Of a DNA stretch of 42,700 bases, positions 21,159 to 28,227 are shown piece after piece. The notes below the pieces were generated by a model. That model ran no database searches. It was given only the letters and a program-made list of their open reading frames with translations, and was not told the origin of the DNA. The position numbers and the translations under genes are program-made. Each line of letters opens with the position of its first letter. The first letter of the stretch is position 1. Source of the stretch: Rhodobacter sp. Its GTDB lineage: Bacteria; Pseudomonadota; Alphaproteobacteria; Rhodobacterales; Rhodobacteraceae. The stretch is from positions 1-42,700 of the forward strand of contig JADCEL010000033.1 of the NCBI GenBank assembly GCA_020250125.1, given 5' to 3'.

Positions 21159-22261
21159 GACGGCACCTCTGCCACGTGCGACACACCGCCGGTTTCGGTG
21201 ACCTCGAACTGTTGCGCCCGGTTCCCCAGCATCGCGAACAACTCCTGCCCGGTGCCCGTCATCAGGGCCTGCGCACCAAGTGCGATGATCTCGTCATAAA
21301 GCGCGGCGCGGCGATCAACATCAAGATGCGCCGCCACCTCGTCCAGCAAAAGGACCGGAGGCGCCGCGAAGTCGCCCGCAAGGGCGCGGGCATTGGCCAG
21401 GATCAGCGAAATCAGCAGGGCCTTCTGTTCGCCGGTGGAACATTGATCCGCAGCAACGCCCTTCAAGGCATAGACTGCCGCCAGATCGGCGCGATGCGGG
21501 CCGGTCAGGGCGCGCCCTGCCGCCATGTCGCGCCGCCGCCCCCCGGCCAGCGCCGCCGCCAGGCCGCCCGCGTCGTCCGGCAGCGGCCCGGGATTGGTCA
21601 GGCGCAAGTCCGCGCGGGGAAAGGCGGTATCGGCCCCGTCCTGCGCCGCCTCCAGCCGGGACAGGGCAAGGGCGCGGTTGGCGATGATGGCCGCCCCGGC
21701 TTCGGCCATCTGGCCTTCCAGCGCACCGTACCACATCGCATCGGTGATGCCGTCGCGCAGCAGGCGGTTGCGCTCGCGCATGGCCTTTTCATAGGTCAGG
21801 CTCGCCTCGGCATGGTCGGGGCAGAAGGACAAGGTCATGCGGTCCAGAAACCGCCGCCGCCCCTCGGCGGCGTCAATCCAGAGCCGGTCCATCGCAGGCA
21901 CCAGCCACAGGATGCGGACAATCCGGGCCAGCGCTGTCTGCGGGGCAGCCTTGCCGTCGATGCGGACCTGCCGCGCCCCGGTGCCTTCGGACCAGGTTGC
22001 GATCTCATGCATCCGGTCAAGGCAGTGCGCCCGCGCTTCGATTTTCCAGCCCGGTGCCTCGGGGCGGCGGGCCAGATCCTCCGGCGCGGCGCGGCGCAGC
22101 CCGCGTCCGGGCGAAAGCAGCGAAACCGCTTCCAGAACACCGGTCTTGCCCGCGCCGTTGGCCCCGAACAGCACTGCGGGGCGGCCGTCAAAGCGCAGCC
22201 GCGCCATGCGGTGGCTGCGGAAATGCAAAAGGGTCAGCGCCGTGATCGCAAGCCCTGGCAC
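21155..22261 (-). CDS. recF: DNA replication and repair protein RecF
   Basis: RecF (368 residues) is an SMC/ABC-type ATPase that loads RecA at gapped DNA with RecO and RecR. The Walker A motif is GANGAGKT at residues 33-40, the signature is STGEQKALLISL near 264, and the Walker B motif is LLLDEVAAHLD ending near 310. The GTG at 22261 is chosen as the start because AAGGA lies eight bases upstream and the N-terminus then fits the family; an in-frame TTG at 22291 falls inside the intergenic repeat. It lies between dnaN (75-base gap) and the exporter gene (overlap). Confidence 0.94.
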
Positions 22262-22275
22262 GACCCGTCCTTCTT

Positions 22276-22330
22276 CATTTTCTGTTCGCAAATATCCTGC
22301 GGGGGGTCCGGGGGGTGCAAAACCCCCCGG
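22276..22330 (-). repeat. Rhodobacteraceae-type intergenic repeat, copy 2
   Basis: On the minus strand a CCGGGGGGT/ACCCCCCGG stem (22330-22322 with 22316-22308) is followed by CCCCCCGCAGGATATTTG and CGAACAGAAAATG. This is the same arrangement as at 13951-14017. It fills the gap between the dnaN stop and the recF start, and its GAAAATG end supplies sequence just before the recF ribosome binding site. Confidence 0.6.
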
Positions 22331-22336
22331 CTTGCG

Positions 22337-23455
22337 TCACACGCGCATCGGCATGACAACATAGACCGCCGACAGGTCGTTGCCTTCGCGCATCAGGGTC
22401 GGGTCGCCCGACGAATTGAACAGGAAGACGGCGTTCTCGCGGTCCACCTGGCTGGCGATCTCCAGAAGGTATTTGGCGTTGAAGCCGATCTCCAGACGCT
22501 CGTCGGCATAGGCGACGGCCAGTTCCTCTTCCGCGGCCCCGCTGTCGGGGGCGTTGACCGACAGGATCAGGCGGTCTTCGTCCAGAGAAAGCTTCACCGC
22601 ACGGCTGCGTTCAGAGGACACCGTGGCCACACGGTCGACCGCTTTGGCGAATTCACCGGCGTCCACTTCCAGACGGCGCGTGTTGCCGGTGGGGATGACG
22701 CGGGTGTAATCGGGGAAGGTTCCGTCGATGACCTTCGAGGTCAGCGTGATGGCCGGTGTGGCAAAGCGCACCTTGGTTTCTGACACGGAAACGGCAATCT
22801 GCGCCTCGTCATCGTCCAAGAGCTTGCGCAGCTCTCCCACCGTCTTGCGCGGCACGATCACGCCGGGCATGCCCTGCGCGCCATCGGGCAGCGGGGCATC
22901 GATGCGGGCCAGGCGGTGGCCATCGGTGGCGACACAGCGCAGCACCGCGCCGCCTTCGCCCTGGGCGACATGCAGGTAGACGCCGTTCAGGTAATAGCGC
23001 GTCTCTTCGGTCGAGATTGCAAACTTGGCCTTGTCGAACAGGCGGCGCAGCAGCGGGGCGGGGGCCGGGAAGTTCGAGGAATACTCGGACGAGGCCATGA
23101 CCGGGAAATCTTCCTTGGGCAAGGTCGCCAGGCTGAAGGTGGACCGGCCGGCGGCCACGGTCAGCCGCCCGGTGGCGGCATCTTCCGACAGGCTGATCAG
23201 CGCCCCGTCCGGCAGTTTGCGGACGATCTCGTGCAGCATCACCGCCGAGACGGTGGTGGCACCGGGGCGTTCCACCATGGCGGGGGCCTTGTCGACAACC
23301 TCGATGTCCAGATCGGTGGCCCGGAAGCTGACATGCCCGCCCTCTGCCTCGATCAGCACATTGGCAAGGATGGGGATCGTATTGCGCCGCTCCACCACCG
23401 ACTGGGCCTGCCCGACGGCCTTCAGAAGCGCGCCGCGTTCGATGCTGATCTTCAT
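22337..23455 (-). CDS. dnaN: DNA polymerase III beta subunit (sliding clamp)
   Basis: DnaN forms the ring-shaped dimer that tethers DNA polymerase III to DNA. The 372 residues begin MKISIERGALLKAVGQAQ and show the clamp features RRNTIPILANVLIEA, SRTTFSLATLP-like SRSTFSLATLPKEDFP, the ATDGHRLA segment in domain 2 and the C-terminal YVVMPMRV end, where partner proteins bind. The ATG at 23455 is used because upstream residues fall in the promoter region. It lies between dnaA and recF in the usual order. Confidence 0.97.
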   Translation of the reverse strand: MKISIERGALLKAVGQAQSVVERRNTIPILANVLIEAEGGHVSFRATDLDIEVVDKAPAMVERPGATTVSAVMLHEIVRKLPDGALISLSEDAATGRLTVAAGRSTFSLATLPKEDFPVMASSEYSSNFPAPAPLLRRLFDKAKFAISTEETRYYLNGVYLHVAQGEGGAVLRCVATDGHRLARIDAPLPDGAQGMPGVIVPRKTVGELRKLLDDDEAQIAVSVSETKVRFATPAITLTSKVIDGTFPDYTRVIPTGNTRRLEVDAGEFAKAVDRVATVSSERSRAVKLSLDEDRLILSVNAPDSGAAEEELAVAYADERLEIGFNAKYLLEIASQVDRENAVFLFNSSGDPTLMREGNDLSAVYVVMPMRV

Positions 23456-23501
23456 TCCATCCGTTCCCTTTGAACACCGTCCCACACGGAGCGGGACGCG
23501 A

Positions 23502-23529
23502 AAACTACCTGTTTTTCGTCACATCTCAA
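23502..23529 (-). promoter_or_regulatory. Possible promoter of dnaN
   Basis: On the minus strand TTGAGA (23529-23524) is followed after 16 bases by TAGTTT (23507-23502), about 50 bases before the dnaN start. The match to consensus is moderate. Confidence 0.4.
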
Positions 23530-23555
23530 GCGTTTTCGGGACTGTCGGTTGGTTT

Positions 23556-23588
23556 GGCAGGGCCGTCAAGGCCCAGTCCTGCCCTGCC
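23556..23588 (-). terminator. Inverted repeat directly after dnaA
   Basis: GGCAGGGC (23588-23581 on the minus strand) pairs with GCCCTGCC (23563-23556), with a smaller GGGCC/GGCCC hairpin inside. It begins at the base after the dnaA stop. There is no T-run, so it may stabilise or attenuate rather than terminate fully. Confidence 0.4.
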
Positions 23589-24947
23589 TCAGCCTTCCAG
23601 CTGGCGGCGCAGAAGCTGCAGGTCGTCTGCCATCTGCGAATCCGTCGTCATCAACTCCTCAATGCGGCGGACGCCGTGCATGATGGTCGTGTGATCGCGC
23701 CCGCCGAAGCGCCGGCCGATCTCGGGCAGGCTGCGCGGCGTCAGCTGCTTGGCAAGATACATGGCGATCTGGCGCGGGCGCGCGATGGTGCGCACGCGCT
23801 TGGGGCCGATCAGATCAGACAGCCGCACGTTGTAATGCTCGGCCACGCGCCGCTGAATCTCCTCGATCGTGATCTTGCGGTCGCTGGCGCGCAGGATGTC
23901 GGCAAGGCAATCCTGTGCCAGTTCCAGCGTGATTTCGCGGCCCACAAGGCTGGCAAAGGCAAACAGCCGGGTCAGCGCCCCTTCCAGCACCCGCACATTG
24001 GTGGTGATGCGATGCGCCAGGAATTCAAGCACGCCGTCCGAAATGACAAGGCCGCGATACTGCTGGCGGTAGTACTCTGCCTTCTGCTGCAGGATGCCAA
24101 GGCGCAGCTCGTAATCGGTTGGATGCAGATCCACCACCAGCCCGCATTGCAGGCGGCTTTTGATACGGTCCTCCAGATCCTTGATCTCGCCCGGCGCGCG
24201 GTCCGCCGAAATGACGATCTGCTTGTTCTGGTCCACCAGCGCGTTGAAGGTATGAAAGAATTCTTCCTGCGTGCTGTCCTTGCCGGCAATGAATTGCACG
24301 TCATCAACCATCAGCACATCGACAGAGCGGAACAGTTCCTTGAAACCCATGATCTGGCGTTCGCGCAGGGCCTGGACGAAGCGGTACATGAACTGCTCGG
24401 CCGACAGGTAAAGCACGCGCAGCTCGGGCGTCCGCACCTGCAGCTCATGGGCGACGGCGTGCATCAGATGCGTCTTGCCCAGCCCCACGCCCCCGTAAAG
24501 GAACAGCGGATTGAAGGTGACAGGCCCGCCCTCGGCCACCCGGCGGGCCGCCGCATGGGCCAGTTCGTTGGGCTTGCCGACGACAAAGCGGTCAAAGGTG
24601 AAGCGCGCATCAAGGGCCGCTCCGCGAAGCTCCTCCTCCGGCACCGCGCGCGGCCTGGCTTTGGGCGCGCCCGAAGACGCCCGCGTTGCGACATTGCCCC
24701 GGCCTTCCGGACCAACGCTGAATTCGACGCGATCCACCGTTTCGCCCAGCCGGTTCAGGTCAGAGCGGATCTGATCCGAATAGTTGCGCGATACCCAGTC
24801 CCCGAAAAAGACCGTCGGCACCTCGAACCGGGCGACGCCCGCGTCGATGCCGCACAGGCGCATGGGTTCGATCCAGGTTACGAAATTGTTCCGTCCGATT
24901 CGCTTGAGCAGATCATTTCTGGCGTTTACCCAGGTCCCGTCGGTCAT
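23589..24947 (-). CDS. dnaA: Chromosomal replication initiator DnaA
   Basis: DnaA is the AAA+ ATPase that binds DnaA boxes and opens the origin. The 452 residues contain the N-terminal helicase-loading domain (about 1-75), a short linker, Walker A GGVGLGKT near 154, Walker B MVDDVQF near 210, and the DNA-binding domain IV with FGGRDHTTIMHGVRRI near 420. The ATG at 24947 gives MTDGTWVNARNDLLKRIGRNNF, matching the family N-terminus; the open frame upstream is not conserved sequence. It is followed by dnaN and lies downstream of rpsT, a common alphaproteobacterial arrangement. Confidence 0.97.
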   Translation of the reverse strand: MTDGTWVNARNDLLKRIGRNNFVTWIEPMRLCGIDAGVARFEVPTVFFGDWVSRNYSDQIRSDLNRLGETVDRVEFSVGPEGRGNVATRASSGAPKARPRAVPEEELRGAALDARFTFDRFVVGKPNELAHAAARRVAEGGPVTFNPLFLYGGVGLGKTHLMHAVAHELQVRTPELRVLYLSAEQFMYRFVQALRERQIMGFKELFRSVDVLMVDDVQFIAGKDSTQEEFFHTFNALVDQNKQIVISADRAPGEIKDLEDRIKSRLQCGLVVDLHPTDYELRLGILQQKAEYYRQQYRGLVISDGVLEFLAHRITTNVRVLEGALTRLFAFASLVGREITLELAQDCLADILRASDRKITIEEIQRRVAEHYNVRLSDLIGPKRVRTIARPRQIAMYLAKQLTPRSLPEIGRRFGGRDHTTIMHGVRRIEELMTTDSQMADDLQLLRRQLEG

Positions 24948-25467
24948 TCTTTGGCCCGTCCAAAAGCAGTTGCCCCTGTGGCGTCTCGCGCCTGTTGCCA
25001 ACCGCATTCCCCGCAACCCGACCGCCCTGATCCGACACGGCACAAGGTGCCCCGAAAGACGCCGTTGCCATGGCCCCGGACACAGCGCTGCAGAACCCGT
25101 CAGGGTTGCAGTACCATGTCTCCAGGGCGGTTCTGTGGAAAAGACCTTCGCTGGCTGCGTGACAGGGTCATGCAGCGCACGTCAGCTTCTGGCCGATGAA
25201 GAAGCCCCCTTCTTCGAACAAGCCACACGGTTGATCACAGGCTGCTTCCGCACGGAGTCCCGCACCGGCAGCGATGCGTCAGAACCCGGCGAAGGCAGCC
25301 CGCGATGTTCCCATGTCCCCCCAGGACGATGTGAATCGCCCCGCAAGGCTAGCAACTGCCGCTTGGCTTGCGCAACTGAACTTCTCTGTTGACTCGCGGA
25401 TCCGGTCAGCGAATCCGGCGGGCGCTGAGGTGCGCGTGCAACACTGTCCCGCCAATCGCCTGAAAAG
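24948..25467. other. Non-coding gap between rpsT and dnaA
   Basis: No gene is supported in this stretch, which must contain the dnaA promoter. One sequence on the minus strand, TTTTCCACA (25141-25133), differs at one position from the DnaA box TTATCCACA, consistent with possible autoregulation. I see no cluster of DnaA boxes and no AT-rich unwinding region, so an origin is not called here. Confidence 0.5.
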
Positions 25468-25493
25468 AAAAAAGGTGCCCGTTTCAGGGCACC
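25468..25493 (-). terminator. Intrinsic terminator of rpsT
   Basis: On the minus strand GGTGCCC (25493-25487) pairs with GGGCACC (25480-25474) over a 6-base loop and is followed by six Ts. It lies about 28 bases after the rpsT stop. Confidence 0.92.
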
Positions 25494-25520
25494 CTTGCAG
25501 ACCTTCGGTCTTGCTGCACC

Positions 25521-25796
25521 TCAGGCGGTCGCGGCCGCCAGCGCGTTCACGCGTGACGACAGACGCGACATTTTGCGCGCCACGGTGTTCTTGTGCAACA
25601 CGCCCTTGGTGATTCCGCGTGCCAGTTCCGGCTGGGCGATGCGCAGCGCTTCGGCGGCTGCGGTCTGATCCCCGGTTGCGATGGCTTCTTCGACCTTGCG
25701 CAGGAACGTGCGGATACGCGACCGGCGTGCCTTGTTCACGGCATAGCGGGTTTCACCCTGGCGGGCGCGCTTCTTGGACTGGGGCGAGTTGGCCAT
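25521..25796 (-). CDS. rpsT: 30S ribosomal protein S20
   Basis: S20 (91 residues) is a primary 16S rRNA-binding protein of the small subunit. It begins [13 protein letters not shown] and has the family segments [15 protein letters not shown] and [21 protein letters not shown], with the usual high content of basic residues and Ala. The ATG at 25796 is preferred over a longer frame because it gives the family N-terminus. It has its own promoter and terminator and is monocistronic. Position upstream of dnaA is typical for alphaproteobacteria. Confidence 0.97.
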   Translation of the reverse strand: MANSPQSKKRARQGETRYAVNKARRSRIRTFLRKVEEAIATGDQTAAAEALRIAQPELARGITKGVLHKNTVARKMSRLSSRVNALAAATA

Positions 25797-25841
25797 AGGT
25801 CGGAATTCCGCTTCTTCGGTTCGCACAGATATGAAGCCGCG

Positions 25842-25870
25842 TCTTTAGGACCGAGTCGGGGGCAAGTCAA
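25842..25870 (-). promoter_or_regulatory. Sigma-70 promoter of rpsT
   Basis: On the minus strand TTGACT (25870-25865) and TAAAGA (25847-25842) are separated by 17 bases, about 45 bases before the rpsT start. The -35 box matches consensus at five of six positions. Confidence 0.65.
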
Positions 25871-26572
25871 CACTGAAACGGCAGGTATCCGGGCAATCGC
25901 GTGAACGCCTGCCGGGGGCCCCCGGTTCGATTTGCATGAGTGATGAAAGACCCCGATCATGGGGGTTTCGCACGTCCCGCCCATCGCTTCCCGGCCATGT
26001 TCCGGCCCCTGATGATCCGCGCCAGCGGGGCAAGGTTGTGTATCCTCTGCCCGGGATCATGCTTGATCGGGAACCGCCGCCACCGGGTTCCGGACCCGGT
26101 GTTCCAAGATGCCCTGATGCGACCGCGCACCGGGAACGGCCCCGCAAACATGGCCACACCCCGGCACCTGGCCATGACCCTGATCCGGAACGCAGGCGGA
26201 AAACACAGCCTCAACCTCCGCCGGAAAGCCGCCATCCGGGGATCATGACTGCCACAAACCCCCATCACCGGAACCGCCCGATCACCTTCGGGCGTTTCCC
26301 CTGGCGAAGGCGGATGCCCGGCGGGTGCGGCCCCCGGTCAAGGTGCCGGCCCGGCGCGCGCGGCGGCAAACGGCAGGGGCACGGCAACCGAACATCGACC
26401 CGGCGGACGGGCCGTCAAGGGCGGGCCAATCAGCCGCAAAGCCTGTCAGGGCCTTGCACCCTGAGCGGACCCCCGTGGCCCCCACGCGCAGCCCCCAAAC
26501 CGCCGGGCCGGGCTGGCACACCTTAGCGCAGGCAGGCCTCCCGGCGTCGGGACGGTTCCATCAAACCCGCTG
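25871..26572. other. Gene-free region between rpsT and the pilin-like gene
   Basis: About 700 bases hold no supported gene. Open frames on both strands give Pro/Arg/Gly-rich low-complexity translations without family features or ribosome sites. A perfect 8-bp hairpin, CACCGGGT/ACCCGGTG (26081-26101), and a smaller inverted repeat at about 26050-26071 are present. The content is unexplained. Confidence 0.5.
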
Positions 26573-27214
26573 TCAGTTAGAACCATATGCAAAAGTTTGA
26601 CTAAGTGTTACCTTGCCGTCGTTATTGGTATCGCCAAGTTTGCATCGGGCTGCGGTTTGATCAATGGAGAAGCCCACAGGTATGGAACCCGGAAACGGAG
26701 GGAAAAAAACATCATAGGCACCTCCACCTTCGTAACCGCCCGAATACAGGGTTGCGCGATTACCAACGGTTGCCCCGAGGCGCGCACATAACTGCATTGG
26801 AACGTCGGACATTCTCACGGTAACCATACGGACCGGATTAACGCCCGTCACGATTCCAGCTTCAAACTGAACGAAACCGCCCCATGGGTGCCGGATTTGT
26901 TCATTGGGGGGCATTGACGTGTCAAGCCAGGCTGCAGGGACGGACCCTCTGGTGACGAGGTAGGACGTGAAGTCAGCGGGGGTTGGAAAGGAAAACGTCG
27001 TATTGCTTTCACTCTGGGCAGCGCGCGCTTCTGCAATCACCGATGACAGCATGGTAACAAGGGAATTGATCCTGGCCGCTGTTGATGCCTGCTGGTAGAA
27101 CACCAACCCGCCCACGATCAGCGCCAGTGCAATCGAGATATACAGCACGGCCTCGATCAGCGTCACGCCGCGCCGCCGCCTGGCCGGTTGAGCCACCTTG
27201 AGGGTCCCTGTCAC
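26573..27214 (-). CDS. Orphan type IV pilin-like protein (prepilin)
   Basis: A short basic leader ending RRRRG is followed by VTLIEAVLYISIALALIVGG, a prepilin-type cleavage and methylation segment with the conserved Glu at the fifth position after the Gly, then a continuous hydrophobic helix. The following NSLVTMLSSVIAEARAAQ helix resembles type IVb pilins of the PilS type. The globular part has two cysteines (in QLCARLG and ARCKLGD) that could form the usual C-terminal disulfide loop, and an EF-hand-like DTNNDGK loop lies near the end. The GTG at 27214 is chosen as start because AAGGTGA precedes it; ATGs at 27283 and 27274 are alternatives. No assembly ATPase, platform or peptidase gene is nearby. 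A/T content is higher than in the flanks, suggesting acquisition. Function is unknown. Confidence 0.75.
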   Translation of the reverse strand: MTGTLKVAQPARRRRGVTLIEAVLYISIALALIVGGLVFYQQASTAARINSLVTMLSSVIAEARAAQSESNTTFSFPTPADFTSYLVTRGSVPAAWLDTSMPPNEQIRHPWGGFVQFEAGIVTGVNPVRMVTVRMSDVPMQLCARLGATVGNRATLYSGGYEGGGAYDVFFPPFPGSIPVGFSIDQTAARCKLGDTNNDGKVTLSQTFAYGSN

Positions 27215-27307
27215 TTCATCACCTTTGCGCGCAAAACGCCCTGCTGCCACCATCGGGACGGCCCGGAACCACATGTCACCCATGCGCGATCAAACCACGG
27301 AAAGGTA

Positions 27308-27336
27308 AAGTTAGTCTTCTTTCGATCCGTAAGCAA
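27308..27336 (-). promoter_or_regulatory. Possible promoter of the pilin-like gene
   Basis: On the minus strand TTGCTT (27336-27331) and TAACTT (27313-27308) are 17 bases apart in an AT-rich patch just upstream of the pilin-like gene. The match is weak. Confidence 0.35.
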
Positions 27337-27426
27337 GCCATGTTCCCGAAGGCGGATGTCCGGTGCCCCGCCAGCGGCCCCGGCCCCGCGATGACCTTCC
27401 GGGCGGCACATGCCGTAAACCTGCCG

Positions 27427-28122
27427 TCACCTTTGCCGGTCATCCGCCCCGGGCGGCCCCGGCGGCACCAGCGCGTCAAGGACGGCATCCAGCCGCCGGC
27501 GCGGCAGGATGACCAGCAGCCGCGCGGCGTCGACCCGCAGCCGGACGGTCGGGGCGCTGACCGCGTTCGAGGTGCCGATCAGCCCGTCAGGCGCCAGTGC
27601 GATGCCGTCGATCGGCCAGCGCAGCCCCTCGCTGGTTCCCCGGACCGCCCCCATCGGAAACAGCGACAGCCGGTCACCGACCGGCAGCCGCAGCGTGATG
27701 TCGGGCGGGCACAGGAACACGGCATCCTCTGCGCCCAGAACGATGCAGACGCGGCCGGGATGGCGCAGCAGCGTGTTGAACACCGCAAGCCCGTGGTCAA
27801 TGCGCGCCCCGGCAAACCCCAGCGCCAGAACGAAGGGGGCCGCGATGGACCGCAGGGCCTTGTCGAAATCGGTCGTCTCCTGTTCGGCGATCATGTGCTG
27901 GCGGTCGGCGGGAATCCGGTTGCGGCCCCGGGCAGACAGCGAATCGAAATCCCCGATCACCGCGACCGGCAGGTGGCCCGCCGCCAGTGCCCGGTCTGCG
28001 CCGCCGTCTGCGGCCACCAGAACCGGTGCCCGGCGCAGCGCCATCCCCAGCATCCTGCCCTGCACCGGGCCGCCGCCGACCAAGGTTACACCATCAGGTG
28101 AATCGACAATACACATGTTCAT
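27427..28122 (-). CDS. thiN: Thiamine diphosphokinase
   Basis: The 231-residue protein carries the family motifs in order: GGGP near 17-20, AADGGAD near 38-44, GDFDS near 57-61, EQETTDFDKAL near 80-90 and GARIDHGLA near 104-112. The enzyme transfers pyrophosphate from ATP to thiamine to give thiamine diphosphate. The ATG at 28122 is used; an ATG two codons later is equally possible. It stands alone, divergent from the large protein gene at 28228 and upstream of the pilin-like gene. No TPP riboswitch-like element is visible in the gap. Confidence 0.9.
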   Translation of the reverse strand: MNMCIVDSPDGVTLVGGGPVQGRMLGMALRRAPVLVAADGGADRALAAGHLPVAVIGDFDSLSARGRNRIPADRQHMIAEQETTDFDKALRSIAAPFVLALGFAGARIDHGLAVFNTLLRHPGRVCIVLGAEDAVFLCPPDITLRLPVGDRLSLFPMGAVRGTSEGLRWPIDGIALAPDGLIGTSNAVSAPTVRLRVDAARLLVILPRRRLDAVLDALVPPGPPGADDRQR

Positions 28123-28194
28123 GCAGATACTGTCCCCGGTTCAGGCAGGTTCTTGCGCTCAAGGCCAGGATCTGTCCTTCATCTTACCCCCTTT

Positions 28195-28212
28195 TGTCCA
28201 TTGAATTGGACA
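28195..28212. promoter_or_regulatory. 18-bp palindrome in a divergent gap
   Basis: TGTCCA (28195-28200) and TGGACA (28207-28212) are perfect inverted arms around TTGAAT. The site lies in the gap between the divergent thiN and large-protein genes, 15 bases before the likely GTG start of the latter. It could be an operator or a leader hairpin. Confidence 0.35.
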
Positions 28213-28227
28213 GGCAAGGGCAAACAG

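Noticed and set aside
25936..26526. Open frame of 196 codons between rpsT and the pilin-like gene
   Set aside because: The translation is Pro/Arg/Gly-rich with no family features, and frames of similar length exist in other phases, as expected by chance at this GC content.
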